Shown in pieces: positions 48,824 to 58,495 of a stretch of DNA of 64,000 bases. Numbering within the stretch: the stretch's first letter is position 1; each line of letters opens with the position of its first letter. The position numbers were made by a program, and so were the translations under genes. The notes beneath the pieces were generated by a model. It had not been told where the DNA came from, ran no database searches, and saw nothing but the letters and a program-made list of their open reading frames with translations. The DNA is from Verrucomicrobiota bacterium. GTDB taxonomy: Bacteria > Verrucomicrobiota > Verrucomicrobiia > Opitutales > Opitutaceae. Where the stretch lies: positions 1 through 64,000 of the forward strand of contig JACRKC010000110.1 in assembly GCA_016235555.1 (NCBI GenBank), given 5' to 3'.

Positions 48824-49243
48824 GTGGCCCTCAGCATCCAGTTGAAAGACTCCGCGGCCGACCCCGCCGGACTCGACCTCGCGGTCGCCGGCGATGTCGT
48901 CTCGGACTTCCGCGTCAACGGCGAGCAACTCGTGCAGATCGGCCAGGCGCTGCGCGCCGCCAACGCCACGCCCCGGAACCGCGGCAACGTCACCAACCGC
49001 CTCACGCTCGCCCTCACGCTCGCGCCGGAAAGCACACCGGACGTCGCCAAGCAGGCCGCCGCCGCGCTCGTCGCCGCGCTGCGCGACAAACTCGCCACCG
49101 CCACCGTGCTCGACCTCACCTTCGCCACCGCGCTCTTCCGCTTGAGCGACGCCGCGCTCCAGAGCTACGACATCGCCGCGCGCGGCAGCACTGTGTTCGC
49201 CACCTACACCTTTGCCGGCGGCGATTTCTCGGAGGTTCCATGA
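48824..49243 (+). CDS. Tail protein, unknown
   Basis: The 139-residue product (GTG 48,824) starts ALSIQLKDSAADPAGLDLAV and has RLTLALTLAPESTPDVAKQA, ending in a beta strand (TVFATYTFAGGDFSEVP). Its stop overlaps the next ATG. Tail chaperone or tube-associated by position; not recognised. Confidence 0.68.
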   Translation: MALSIQLKDSAADPAGLDLAVAGDVVSDFRVNGEQLVQIGQALRAANATPRNRGNVTNRLTLALTLAPESTPDVAKQAAAALVAALRDKLATATVLDLTFATALFRLSDAALQSYDIAARGSTVFATYTFAGGDFSEVP

Positions 49244-50010
49244 CTGCTTTTTCCACCAAGACTCTCCGCCTCGCCTGCGACCTCGGCCGGGTCGATGCCG
49301 CGCTCGATGTGCGCACCAACCTCCCGCCCGCCGCCCTGCGCGGGGCCGATGTGCTCTTCCAACTCGCCGCCTTTCGCGACGGCGCGATCGTCGCGGCGGA
49401 GGCGGAGTTCGCCACCGTCTCGTTGATCGTGCGCGCGCTCGCCGCCGATGGCTCGCCCGGCGCGCAACAGTTCGTCGCGACGAGCGCGGCGCTCGGCGCC
49501 TGCACTGCGGCGGACTGGCTGGCCGGGCTCGATCAGCACGCGCAGATCGCCGTGACGGCCGCGCAGCTCGATCTCGCCGCCGGCCGCTACCGGGTGCTCG
49601 TCTACGGCGTCACCCCCGGCGGCGCCCGCTTCCCCTGGGCGCACGCATTTTTCACCATCATCGACGCCGGCCTCGCCGAGAGCGATCCGCCCGACGATCC
49701 CGCCTCCGACTACTACACCGACGCCGAAATGCTCGCCCGCTTCCTCGGCGCCGGCCTCGACAGCGCGACCTGCAAGCGCCGCCTCGACCCCATCGCCGCC
49801 GGCGCCGAATCGCTCGCGGTGGTGTTCACCACGCCCTTCGCCGCCGCGCCGTCGAACCTCCTCCCGCGCGTGCGGATGCCATCGAGCTCCGGCCGGACGA
49901 TCCTGTGCGTGATCGACCACAGCACCGTCACGGCCGCCGGCTTCACCGTGCGCTTTTCCGGGCCGACGTCCGACGCCCTCCACCAACTCGACTGGCTCGC
50001 ACTGCTGTAA
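49240..50010 (+). CDS. Tail tip/baseplate-like protein with C-terminal module shared with next gene
   Basis: The 256-residue protein has an N-terminal beta domain (TLRLACDLGRVDAALDVRTN...DVLFQLAAFRDGAIVAAEAE) that looks like a BppU/upper-baseplate N-terminal sandwich. The C-terminal ~95 residues (YYTDAEMLARFLGAGLDSAT...LHQLDWLALL) are repeated as the whole of the following gene. The second prophage has the same arrangement at 60,177 and 59,627. Receptor or fibre attachment is likely. Confidence 0.72.
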   Translation: MTAFSTKTLRLACDLGRVDAALDVRTNLPPAALRGADVLFQLAAFRDGAIVAAEAEFATVSLIVRALAADGSPGAQQFVATSAALGACTAADWLAGLDQHAQIAVTAAQLDLAAGRYRVLVYGVTPGGARFPWAHAFFTIIDAGLAESDPPDDPASDYYTDAEMLARFLGAGLDSATCKRRLDPIAAGAESLAVVFTTPFAAAPSNLLPRVRMPSSSGRTILCVIDHSTVTAAGFTVRFSGPTSDALHQLDWLALL

Positions 50011-50048
50011 CGGCCCGCCGCGCTCACCTCTCAACTCCGCCGACCGCC

Positions 50049-50354
50049 ATGCCCACCTACTACACCAAAGCCGAGGCCGATGCCCTCTTCCTGCACGCCG
50101 GTGAAGACAGCGCCAGCGTGAAGCGCGATCTCACGCCGCTCGCCGCGGCCGACGAGTCGAAAGCCATTGCGTTTGCCTCCGTCTTCGCCGCGAAGCCGCG
50201 CCAGGTGGTCGCGACCGTCCGCAGCCCCTCCGGGGGCGACAACATTTTCGCCGTGGTCGACGATGCGCTCACCACCTCCGCCGGCTTCACCGCCCGCTTC
50301 ACCGCGCCCATCCCCGGCGCCGGCTACCACCTCGACTGGCTCGCCATCCTCTGA
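50049..50354 (+). CDS. Stand-alone copy of the tail C-terminal module
   Basis: The 101-residue protein (MPTYYTKAEADALFLHAGED...YHLDWLAIL) is collinear with the last ~95 residues of the preceding protein; conserved anchor residues include YYT-x-AE, LDWLA-L and AGFT-x-RF. Tandem duplication is clear. It may be an adhesion-tip or trimer-capping module. Confidence 0.7.
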   Translation: MPTYYTKAEADALFLHAGEDSASVKRDLTPLAAADESKAIAFASVFAAKPRQVVATVRSPSGGDNIFAVVDDALTTSAGFTARFTAPIPGAGYHLDWLAIL

Positions 50355-50394
50355 CACCGCCCGGCCACTCCCTTTTCAAACCTCCTGCAACGCC

Positions 50395-51792
50395 ATGAAA
50401 ACCCGTCTTCTGTCTCCTATCTTCCGGCTCCTGGTCCTTGGTCTCTGGTCCCTGGTCGCCGGTCTCGCGCCGCGGGCGCCCGCCGCCACCCCGATCAAGG
50501 ACTTGAGTCTCACCGGCACGAGCCCCTTCGCCGGCACGATCAACAACACGGCGGCGAATAATTTTCTCAGCGGCGCGACCGCCACCTTCGCCGCCGGCAG
50601 CACCCTCACGCTCAACGGCGCCCTCGCCGGGACGCCCACCGGCGGCACCCTCAATCTCTCCGCGCTTACCCTCACGCTCGGCGCGCAGAGCGGTGCCAGC
50701 CTCTCGAGCCTCAATGCCGACAACCTCGCCAGCGGCACGCTCCCCGCCGCGCGGATGCCCGCGCTCACCGGCGATGTCACCACCACGGCCGGCGCCGTGG
50801 CCACCACGCTCGCCACCGTCAACAGCAACGTCGGCACCTACGGCGGCGCCACGCAGGCCGCCCAAGTCACCGTCAACGCTAAAGGCCTCGTCACCGCAGC
50901 GGCCGGCGTCACCGTCACGCCCGCCGTCGGCAGCATCACTGGCCTCGGCACCGGCGTCGCCACCGCGCTCAGCAACGCGCCCAACGCGACGGGCGGCGTC
51001 GTGCTCTACTCCGGCAACATCGGCGCCGCGACGGGGACGAGCCTCACGCTCGGCTCCTCGGGGATTACGCCGTCGGCCACGGTGCGCGCAGTGTTTATCT
51101 CGGCTGCCACGGGCATCAGCCAGCCGACCATCGAAGTCACGGGCATGGACGGTGGCTACGGTGCCGGCGTCAGCGCCTCGTCGGCCCTGTCCGACGCAAC
51201 CAGCACCTACAAGAGCATGGGCAAGATTACATGGGACGGCATCGACGCGTGGAATTCAACTGCAAGCACGCAGGACTCCGAGGCGTCCATCTGGACGACG
51301 AACGACGGCGTTGTGACCAAGCAACTCTTGATCTCCAGCTTCGGCGCCCTGCGCTTCATCGGCTACGGCGCCGGCACGCTCGTGACCGATTCGAGCGGCA
51401 ACGTGACCGCCTCCTCGGATGCCCGGCTCAAGGACATCGTGGGAGACTTCACGACGGGGCTCTCCGCCATCCGTCAACTCACACCGAAGCGATACACTTG
51501 GAAGCGCTCGACCAAGCTGAACGCGGATGACATCAACGTGTCGCTCATCGCCCAAGACCTGATCGCGGCGGGAATCGGCGAAGCGGTGAACACCTACCGC
51601 ACGGTGCCGGACACGGATCAGAGTGGTGTGCAGCGGAACGACGCCGAGGGGAAACCACTCACGAGGCGGATCGACACGACCTACACGGTGAACGACCGCG
51701 CTGTAATCGCGGCCCTCGTGAATGCGATCAAGGAGCTGGCAGCGCAAAACGACGCGCTGGCGGCGCGCGTGACGGCGCTGGAGCAAAGGTGA
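50395..51792 (+). CDS. Tail fibre with C-terminal S74 intramolecular chaperone
   Basis: The 465-residue protein has a repetitive Gly/Thr/Ala-rich beta-helical stalk and a C-terminal S74 auto-cleaving chaperone. The Ser-Lys dyad is S341 and K346 in ASSDARLKDIVGDF; later INVSLIAQDLIAAGIGEAVN and a coiled coil (IKELAAQNDALAARVTALEQ) follow. The chaperone trimerises the fibre, cleaves itself off and is released. The first ~30 residues look like a signal peptide (FRLLVLGLWSLVAGLAPRAP) but are encoded by a 7-bp-period repeat. A near-identical C-terminal half is at 58,496-59,593 in the opposite orientation. Confidence 0.9.
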   Translation: MKTRLLSPIFRLLVLGLWSLVAGLAPRAPAATPIKDLSLTGTSPFAGTINNTAANNFLSGATATFAAGSTLTLNGALAGTPTGGTLNLSALTLTLGAQSGASLSSLNADNLASGTLPAARMPALTGDVTTTAGAVATTLATVNSNVGTYGGATQAAQVTVNAKGLVTAAAGVTVTPAVGSITGLGTGVATALSNAPNATGGVVLYSGNIGAATGTSLTLGSSGITPSATVRAVFISAATGISQPTIEVTGMDGGYGAGVSASSALSDATSTYKSMGKITWDGIDAWNSTASTQDSEASIWTTNDGVVTKQLLISSFGALRFIGYGAGTLVTDSSGNVTASSDARLKDIVGDFTTGLSAIRQLTPKRYTWKRSTKLNADDINVSLIAQDLIAAGIGEAVNTYRTVPDTDQSGVQRNDAEGKPLTRRIDTTYTVNDRAVIAALVNAIKELAAQNDALAARVTALEQR

Positions 51793-51845
51793 TGGCCATC
51801 ACCGCCGCCGTCCCCGGCATCCGCTACCCTACGCCCCGTTGAGTC

Positions 51846-53246
51846 ATGGCCGACGAAACCTATAAGATCAAAGTCGAGACCCACGGCGATCCCTCCGGCT
51901 CGGCCGCGGTGCGCGAGAGCCTCGAACGCACGACGGACGCGACGAAGAAGCACGGCGACTCCAACAAACAAGCCGCCGATCTGATCGACCAGTTCGGCCG
52001 CAAGGGTCAGGCCGCGCGCGATGTGACCGAGGGCCTCACGATCATGCTCGAAGGCCGCGGCGTTTCCGCGCTGCTCGGCTTCGCCAAAGCCGCCGCCAAC
52101 GCCCGCGAAGCCATCGGCATCTCCGGCCTCGGCCTCGGCGTCGGCGTGCTCCTTGGCCTCGGCCCGAAGCTCATCGAATGGGCCGGCCAGGCAGCGGAAG
52201 GGTTCAAGCAAACGGGGGAAAGCGCCGAGGAAACGAAAACAAAATTCGAGTCGGCGCGCACGGCCGGTGAGGCGCTCGGCGATCTAAAGTTTGATGCGCT
52301 GAAGACCGAACTGACCACACTCAAGACCGAGGCTCAGGCATTGGCGACCCACATCGACCGGATTGAGAAGTGGCGCCAGAAGATCGACGACGCGCGCAAA
52401 AATGTTGACCTGGCAGAAATCGAAGCAAGCGATCTCGACCCGGAAGCCAAGAAACAGGAGAAGGCCAGGATCGAACAAGCGGCCGCGGACAAGAAGGCGA
52501 AGGATGATAAGGAGCAGCGAGACAAACGCGTCTCGGAGGGTTACGATGTTGCAGCACGAACCAGCGAAAAATCGGACGCCGCCACCGCCGAAGTTGCTCG
52601 GCAGCGGAAGCGTATCGACGACGCCAACGCCGAGAATGATCGAATTGATCAACTCAAACGCGAACGTGATCAACTCGGCGCCATCCCCGGCGAAGATTTG
52701 ACGCCGGAAGTGATGCAACGGCGCCGCCAAATAGACGAAGAGCTTAAACGCGCCTCCCCCACCTCTCCCGAAGCTCTCGGCTATATGCGCGGCCGGTTGA
52801 ACAAAGCGGAGTCTGCCGCCGCTGCTGCGGAAGCAGCCGCCAACGAGGCTGCTGCCGAAGCGGCCAAGCGCGCGCAAGATGCGTCGGTTGATGAAGCCAA
52901 TGCGAACCGTTTGAAGGCGCTGGAAGATAAGCGCCGCCGGTTAGAGGCCGGATTGCCCGAACCGACACCGCGCACCAATCCACCCTCGACGATCACCGAG
53001 CCTGGCCGAATTAACATCGGCGGAAAAGACTACGACGCCAGTGGCCGCATCGGCTCGCCGCCCATCGAGATCAACGGCGTCCGGCGCGCCACCACCGATC
53101 TTTCCCAGGCAGCGAAAGAGACCGCCGCCACCGTCAAGGAAATCGGCGCGCACATCGAGATCGCCGGTCGCGAATGGGAAGCCACGCGCCGCGAGCTCGC
53201 CACGATCCGAAACCAGCTCCGCGCGAACGGCCGCCAGGGCAACTGA
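51846..53246 (+). CDS. Tape measure-like coiled-coil tail protein
   Basis: The 466-residue protein is mostly alpha-helical. A hydrophobic central segment (LGLGVGVLLGLGPKLIEWAG) is followed by long coiled coil (EASDLDPEAKKQEKARIEQA and many Ala/Glu/Arg heptads). A C-terminal region includes INIGGKDYDASGRIGSPPIE. This is how tape measure proteins look. At 466 residues it would give a short tail (~70 nm at 1.5 A per residue). The coding region is slightly lower in GC than flanking genes. Confidence 0.72.
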   Translation: MADETYKIKVETHGDPSGSAAVRESLERTTDATKKHGDSNKQAADLIDQFGRKGQAARDVTEGLTIMLEGRGVSALLGFAKAAANAREAIGISGLGLGVGVLLGLGPKLIEWAGQAAEGFKQTGESAEETKTKFESARTAGEALGDLKFDALKTELTTLKTEAQALATHIDRIEKWRQKIDDARKNVDLAEIEASDLDPEAKKQEKARIEQAAADKKAKDDKEQRDKRVSEGYDVAARTSEKSDAATAEVARQRKRIDDANAENDRIDQLKRERDQLGAIPGEDLTPEVMQRRRQIDEELKRASPTSPEALGYMRGRLNKAESAAAAAEAAANEAAAEAAKRAQDASVDEANANRLKALEDKRRRLEAGLPEPTPRTNPPSTITEPGRINIGGKDYDASGRIGSPPIEINGVRRATTDLSQAAKETAATVKEIGAHIEIAGREWEATRRELATIRNQLRANGRQGN

Positions 53247-53263
53247 CGCCCGCCCGCTTTCTC

Positions 53264-54697
53264 ATGGCCATCCAGTGGAAAATCTCGGGCGGCACCGTCG
53301 CCACCGCCACCGAGCTGAAAGACCTCGGCCTCTCCGGCCTCACCCGCACCCGGCGCAGCCTCGCCCGCGACGAGATCATGCTCACCGCCGCCAGCGCGGC
53401 GGTCGATTCCACGGCGCTCTTCGCCTACGGGGATGCGATCACCGTCACTCGTGTTGAGGGCGGCGTCCCCACCACCTGGTTCCAAGGCATCTGCACGGAG
53501 GTGCCGCGCTCCGGTGCCGGCAATTCGGAGCGCACGGCCTACCGGATCGTCGGCGCTTGGTGGTATTTCGAGCAGCTCACGTATCAGCAGAACTGGCCTA
53601 TCGCCGGCAACAGCGCCAGCCGGCGCGCCATCCTCGTGGCCGGGCTCGTGCCCTCGACCAATCTCCGCCAGGACACCAAGGCCTTCATGCAGGATGTGCT
53701 CGACTGGCTGATCGGTTCCGGCTCCGGCGCCGTCATCCAATATACCGCCGCCAATCTGCCGGCCGGTTTTGAGGTGCCCTTCTCGCGCCTCACTGCGCCC
53801 ACCTGCGCCGAGGCCATGCAGCACATCGCGCGTTACCTGCCCGACGCGGCTTCCTGGTTCGACTACACCACCACGCCACCCACGTTCAACCTGAAGCGCC
53901 GCTCTGCCGCCGCCAGTGCGAGCTACGCGCTCACCGCCCTCGCGCACCTCGATCTCGCGCCCCGCCACGATCTCAAGATCGACCGCCTCGTCATCCAGTA
54001 TATCACCGTGGCCGCGGGCGGCGGCGTGACGCTCAATCAGGAGGTCGATCCCGCCGGAACCACCGGCCGGGAGTTCGGCAGCGTCGTCCTCACGCTCAAC
54101 AACGATTTCGCCCCGCTCGCCGCCGGCTTCGCCGCCACCTACCGCGCCGGTCTCGCCACGCTGCACTTCGACGGCCGCCTGGTCGTCGACGAAGACGAGT
54201 GTGCCCAGGCGATCAAGCCCGGCGATGTCGTCCAGGTCACCGGCGGCCTCGCCGCCTGGGCGACCATGAATGCGCAGGTGCAGCAGGTGGTCGAGGAAGT
54301 CGACGCCGGCCGCACGACGATCACCGTCGGGCCCCCGGCGCATTTGCGCATCGACGACTTTTTCGAGCTCTACAAGATCGCGCGTAACGAAACCGACCAG
54401 TTCGGCGGTTATTCCGAGATTCTCAAGAGCAAGAGCCGCGTCTATACTGGCCCGCTCACCTTCGCCGGCATCGTGCCCACCGCCGACGAAATCTCGGACG
54501 CGCTGGCCGCCGTTTACTCCGGCGACGATCGGCCGCGCTACGGCGACGTAATCCACCTCACGGTCTCGAGCAAAAACAAGTTCCGCGCCTACATCCACGA
54601 CCTCGCCACCGCGGTAGATGGCGGGCACTTCACCGTCGGCGTCACCGTCGGGAGCGTCACCAAATACGCCCACGTTTACCAGACCGGCCTGTTTTGA
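53264..54697 (+). CDS. Tail hub/tip protein
   Basis: The 477-residue protein starts at ATG 53,264. It has a beta-rich first part (AIQWKISGGTVATATELKDL...ALFAYGDAITVTRVEGG) like distal-tail/hub proteins. Helical and beta regions follow (ADEISDALAAVYSGDDRPRY). Such genes follow the tape measure and form the tail tip. Exact family not recognised. Confidence 0.7.
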   Translation: MAIQWKISGGTVATATELKDLGLSGLTRTRRSLARDEIMLTAASAAVDSTALFAYGDAITVTRVEGGVPTTWFQGICTEVPRSGAGNSERTAYRIVGAWWYFEQLTYQQNWPIAGNSASRRAILVAGLVPSTNLRQDTKAFMQDVLDWLIGSGSGAVIQYTAANLPAGFEVPFSRLTAPTCAEAMQHIARYLPDAASWFDYTTTPPTFNLKRRSAAASASYALTALAHLDLAPRHDLKIDRLVIQYITVAAGGGVTLNQEVDPAGTTGREFGSVVLTLNNDFAPLAAGFAATYRAGLATLHFDGRLVVDEDECAQAIKPGDVVQVTGGLAAWATMNAQVQQVVEEVDAGRTTITVGPPAHLRIDDFFELYKIARNETDQFGGYSEILKSKSRVYTGPLTFAGIVPTADEISDALAAVYSGDDRPRYGDVIHLTVSSKNKFRAYIHDLATAVDGGHFTVGVTVGSVTKYAHVYQTGLF

Positions 54698-54703
54698 ACC
54701 CCG

Positions 54704-55948
54704 ATGCCCACGTGGTCTCACTTCACGAGCTACCTCGATGGCACGCGCCCGATCACGAAGGCGGAGCGCGACGAACTGCTCGATAACTTCACGGAGGCGG
54801 TCCGGCTCTTCGTCCGTGTCGATGCCACGAAGCTCGCTGCCCTGAAAAGCAGCCTGCTCGTGAGCGACCGTGTGGCCAGCACCGCGCCCAGCGCCGTGAC
54901 CGACCACCTCTCGGGCGTGATCGGCGCGCTCTCGTCGACCTTCTGTCCCAGTGGCCTCGATGTGCTCGCCGCCGCCGCCACCGCCGAGGGCCTGACCTCG
55001 ACGGAATACAACGCGCTCTTCGACGCCTCGGCCAATCGCACCCGCAAGACCGCGCTCGATCACCACCGCGTCTGGAACGTCCTCAAACGCACGGTCGACT
55101 GCCTCGCCGAGTGCCAGCCGCAATTCCACGCCACCTTCGACAAGGCCCCGGCCATGCGCACCAAGCACGGGCACGAGGAGTTCACCTCTCCGTCCACGCC
55201 GGCGAAGCGGTTTCTCAAAAAGCTCACCACGTGGCGCTCATACTATCAGGGCGGTGCCGAGGGGTTCGTGTTCGGCAGTTTTTGGGAGCTTTCCACGATC
55301 GATCCCGCCACCGGTGCCGAGACGATCACCACCAGCGATCCGGCGCCTCCGCCCGGCACCGCCTTCGGTGGCGCCCGCGTGGATTGGGAAACGCCGCTCA
55401 GCATCTCCACGTCGCGCACGATGCGCCGCACCGTGTGGGAATCCACGGATGGCACTCCCGGCCAGTTCACCCACATCGAAAGTATCGAGACACTGGAGGC
55501 GGAGCATACCACCGCGCTGCTGATCGACGACACGATCGCCGACCTCGCCGCCTGGGGCACCTTCCCGCCCGATCCGGCGGTCGATGCCGACTACATCGTG
55601 CTCTTCCCCGTGTGCTACGCTGGCGGCGTAGTCGTGCGCCTGCCCGGCTACGGGGTCGTGGTCAATCAGTGGGTGCTCGCGGCGGACGAACTCACCTTCG
55701 CCGTCCAGCGCGCGCGCTACCGCATCGAGTATCCCGCGCTGCTCGCTGGCACCTACACGATCGAATGGGACGAAGTCTTCATCCCCGATGGCGCCACCGG
55801 CCCGGACGATTGGGTCGTGCTCGCCAACTGCGGCGCCTCTGGCGTGACCGAAGCCGATGCCCACAGCGACGTGCTGGATCTCACCGAGACCCGCGCCAAC
55901 GGCGAGGTCTACGTCACCAACGTCCGCGTGACCTCCTTTGCTCCATGA
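54704..55948 (+). CDS. Tail protein, unknown
   Basis: The 414-residue protein starts with a helical region (ITKAERDELLDNFTEAVRLF) and continues with beta-rich domains (AEGFVFGSFWELSTIDPATG; YIVLFPVCYAGGVVVRLPGY; YTIEWDEVFIPDGATGPDDW). Its stop overlaps the FN3 gene's ATG. The corresponding position in the second prophage is the truncated gene at 63,363. Confidence 0.68.
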   Translation: MPTWSHFTSYLDGTRPITKAERDELLDNFTEAVRLFVRVDATKLAALKSSLLVSDRVASTAPSAVTDHLSGVIGALSSTFCPSGLDVLAAAATAEGLTSTEYNALFDASANRTRKTALDHHRVWNVLKRTVDCLAECQPQFHATFDKAPAMRTKHGHEEFTSPSTPAKRFLKKLTTWRSYYQGGAEGFVFGSFWELSTIDPATGAETITTSDPAPPPGTAFGGARVDWETPLSISTSRTMRRTVWESTDGTPGQFTHIESIETLEAEHTTALLIDDTIADLAAWGTFPPDPAVDADYIVLFPVCYAGGVVVRLPGYGVVVNQWVLAADELTFAVQRARYRIEYPALLAGTYTIEWDEVFIPDGATGPDDWVVLANCGASGVTEADAHSDVLDLTETRANGEVYVTNVRVTSFAP

Positions 55949-57861
55949 GCACGTTTCAAACCGGCACCGGCGCGGCCATCGGCGCCCCGCTCAAGGCCCC
56001 CACTGGCGTCGCCGCCACGGTCGGCGCCGAGGGCAGCATCACCGTCTCGTGGGCCGCCGTCGCTGGCGCCACCAGCTATACCGTTTATCGCGGCACCACC
56101 GACGATCCCACGGCCGCCAGCGTGCTCGCCTCCGGCGTTACCGCGACCAGCCTTGTCGACTCCACCGCAGCGCAGGAGGCCGCCGCCTACTATTGGGTGG
56201 TCGCCGTGCATCCCACCGGCAGCAGCGCGAAGAGCGGCCTGGCTACGGGATGGCGCGCGGCCGATGCGCCGGGCGCTCTCACGATGGATGCCACCACGGG
56301 CGAGGTGGGCTACATCGAGGTCACGTGGACGGCCTCCAGCGGCGCGCTCTTTTACGAGATTTTCCGCGACGGTGCGCTCGTCGCCACGATCGACGCCGGC
56401 GATCCCCGCGTCTTCACCGACGAGGTGCCCGACATCGCCCCGCACACCGACTACGATTACGAGGTGTTTGCGGTCAACTACACCGCCCGCACCTCGGGCG
56501 GCACCGACACCGGCAGCGCCAACGATCCGGTCCCAGTCGCACCCTCCGGCCTCGCCGCCACCGATGGCACGCACGAGGTCAAGGTTGTCGTCACCTGGAC
56601 CACGGTCGACTACGCGGACCACTACGACGTTTACCGCGACACCGTGAAGATCGGCGAGAGCAGCGATGGCAGTTACGACGACATCGTCGCCAGCGGTGCC
56701 ACCCATAGCTACCAGGTGAAGGCCGTGGGCGAGAGCGGCACATCAGCATTCTCGAACTCCGACACCGGCTACGCCGCTGCGCTCAGCGCCCCCACCGGCA
56801 TCAGCGCGACGGACAACACCGACATGGACAAGGTGACCGTCACCTGGAGCGCCGTGGCGCGGGCCGACAGCTACAACGTCTATCGCAACGGCGTCCTCCT
56901 CGCCAGCGATGTCACCGCGCTCACCTACGACGACACCACCGGCACCGTCAACGTCGGCTACGCCTACAACGTCAAGGCGGTGGTCACCGGTGTGGAAACC
57001 TCGGCCTACGGTGCGGGCGACGATGGGATGCGCCTCCAAATCAGCGCCCCCACCGGCGTCAGCGCCACCGATACCGACCTCGAACAGATCGACGTTTCAT
57101 GGAGCGCGGCCACCGGCGCCGCCAGCTACGAAGTCTGGCGCGACGGCACGCAACTCGCCACCGGCCTTACCAGCCTCAGCTACACCGACAGCAGCGTCAC
57201 CGTCGGCGTCACCTATTCCTACCAAGTCAAAGCCGTGCGCAGCGCCAGCAACATTTCCAATCTATCCACGGCGGACAACGGGTTGCGCCCGCAACTCGCC
57301 GCGCCCACCGGCGTCAGCGCCACCACGACGCAGGTGGGTCAAGTCACGGTCTCGTGGAACGCGCAGTCGGCCGCCACGGGTGGCTTTGAGGTTTATCGCA
57401 ACGCGAGTATCCTCGCCTCGGTCAGCGCGGGCGTCACGAGCTATGTCGACAGCTCCGGGAGCGACTGCGTGACGTCCACCTATACGGTCATCGCCAAACG
57501 CACCGGTAACAATTCGGCGGCGAGCAGTGGCGCCAATGGCCGCCCGGTTCCTTCGGGCGAGTTCTGCGCGGGCGGTGGGCTCTCGACCAGCGGCGGCGAG
57601 TCCGGCTACGATCAGTCCTTCACTGTCTGCGGCGGCGCTACGCTTGACTGGTATCTCAACGCCAACTCGATCAAGGACGAGCTGATCCTCGACATCGACG
57701 GCTCCACCATTGTCGACACCGGCTGCGTCTCTGGGGAGCACGGCGGCAGCTACGGCCCGCTCTCGTCGGGCACGCACACGCTGCGGGTGCGAGTCCTGGC
57801 GCATTGCGATGCCGGCCAGGGCGGCACGACTGGCTGGTCGATCGCGATCACCTGTTCATGA
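55945..57861 (+). CDS. Tail tip protein with six fibronectin type III domains
   Basis: The 638-residue protein carries six tandem FN3 domains starting near residues 17, 112, 192, 277, 370 and 455, each opening with APxG-x-x-AT and ending in a strand before the next. A C-terminal Cys/Gly-rich domain (~110 residues) follows, including FCAGGGLSTSGGESGYDQSF and HTLRVRVLAHCDAGQGGTTG. FN3 repeats on phage tails usually contact sugars at the host surface. The last ~190 residues are nearly identical to those of 61,261-63,366 while the first domains differ. ATGA overlaps at both ends. Confidence 0.85.
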   Translation: MSTFQTGTGAAIGAPLKAPTGVAATVGAEGSITVSWAAVAGATSYTVYRGTTDDPTAASVLASGVTATSLVDSTAAQEAAAYYWVVAVHPTGSSAKSGLATGWRAADAPGALTMDATTGEVGYIEVTWTASSGALFYEIFRDGALVATIDAGDPRVFTDEVPDIAPHTDYDYEVFAVNYTARTSGGTDTGSANDPVPVAPSGLAATDGTHEVKVVVTWTTVDYADHYDVYRDTVKIGESSDGSYDDIVASGATHSYQVKAVGESGTSAFSNSDTGYAAALSAPTGISATDNTDMDKVTVTWSAVARADSYNVYRNGVLLASDVTALTYDDTTGTVNVGYAYNVKAVVTGVETSAYGAGDDGMRLQISAPTGVSATDTDLEQIDVSWSAATGAASYEVWRDGTQLATGLTSLSYTDSSVTVGVTYSYQVKAVRSASNISNLSTADNGLRPQLAAPTGVSATTTQVGQVTVSWNAQSAATGGFEVYRNASILASVSAGVTSYVDSSGSDCVTSTYTVIAKRTGNNSAASSGANGRPVPSGEFCAGGGLSTSGGESGYDQSFTVCGGATLDWYLNANSIKDELILDIDGSTIVDTGCVSGEHGGSYGPLSSGTHTLRVRVLAHCDAGQGGTTGWSIAITCS

Positions 57862-58229
57862 GCCTCCGGCCGGTCATCCTGCGCGGTCGGCAAGAGGTCT
57901 GCCGGGCGTGTCCCGAGAAATGCGGCGAGTATCTCGCCAGCCGCATCGCCCACAACGATCCGGCGGCGGCGTGTCCGGCGACGCCGCCGCGTTGGCGCCC
58001 GGTGCCCGACGCAGGCGGAGTGGGTGATGCAGCCTCGGAGGCCAGGCTTGCCGCCTGCCGGGCCTGTGCCTGGGAGCGGGTCTTTTGCGGTGCCCGCTTC
58101 TGCGACCACCCGCAGCGCCCTTGTGCCTGCCTCAGCATCGCGAGCCCCACGGAGCGATGCCCGGCCGGGAAGTGGCCGGAAACAGGACCGGCAGGGCGCT
58201 TGCAACAGGCGGGAAACGCTGATTCCTGA
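57858..58229 (+). CDS. Cys-rich protein after the FN3 gene
   Basis: The 123-residue protein has eleven cysteines in pairs (VCRACPEKC, ACRACAWERVFC, CDHPQRPCAC). It shares the pattern R-x-x-I...GR-x-x-VC-x-x-CP-x-x-C-x-x-Y...CPA-x-PPRWRP with the gene at 60,914. Metal clusters or disulfide bridges are possible. It is the last gene of the first prophage. Function unknown. Confidence 0.75.
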   Translation: MSLRPVILRGRQEVCRACPEKCGEYLASRIAHNDPAAACPATPPRWRPVPDAGGVGDAASEARLAACRACAWERVFCGARFCDHPQRPCACLSIASPTERCPAGKWPETGPAGRLQQAGNADS

Positions 58230-58252
58230 CCCTTGCACCGGCCGGCCCAAAC

Positions 58253-58326
58253 CGGGCCGATTTCTCAAACCTCTGTCACACCTTCCCAAACCCGGTGGCG
58301 CGATACACCTTCCCAATACGGGACAG
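58253..58326. repeat. Right end of the first prophage: repeats matching the left end
   Basis: CCGGGCCGATTTCTCAAACC, continuing TCTGTCA (58,253-58,279), is the inverse of the left-end block at 20,405-20,437 (TGACAGAGGTTTGA then CGGCCCGG). Two more copies of ACACCTTCCCAA follow (58,279 and 58,307). Read inward, GGGTTTGGGAAGGTG corresponds to the GGTTTGAxAA core of the left repeats. The exact terminal bases are not determined. Confidence 0.65.
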
Positions 58327-58339
58327 CGTAACCGAGCGA

Positions 58340-58412
58340 AATGTTTGAAATGGGTAACGTAGCGCGTGGAGATGGGTGGGCGCGGAGACCGGTAGCGGGC
58401 GCGAGATGGGTA
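58340..58412. repeat. Second repeat cluster, probable right end of the inverted second prophage
   Basis: ATGTTTGAAATGGGTAACGT, continuing AGCGCG, is followed by GGAGATGGGTGGGCGCGG and CGCGAGATGGGTAGC. These direct repeats read in the orientation expected of an end whose element extends to the right. Their core TTTGAAAT resembles that of the left-end blocks. They stand between the end of one phage and the terminator of the other. Confidence 0.5.
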
Positions 58413-58415
58413 GCA

Positions 58416-58442
58416 AAAAGCCCGGTCTGGATGCCGGGCTTG
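58416..58442 (-). terminator. Rho-independent terminator of the minus-strand tail operon
   Basis: On the minus strand AAGCCCGG-CATCCAGA-CCGGGCTT is followed by TTT. It lies about 55 bp past the stop of the S74 fibre gene (58,496). Confidence 0.8.
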
Positions 58443-58495
58443 CGGGGCGCGGATTGCCTGCAGGGGCTATGGCGGCCCTCCCAGAACGAGAGTCA

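Noticed and set aside
53030-55174. A 714-codon minus-strand ORF opposite the tail genes
   Set aside because: Composition (Gly/Arg/Val-rich, no domains) is that of an antisense frame in GC-rich DNA. The plus-strand genes have clear structure and coupling.
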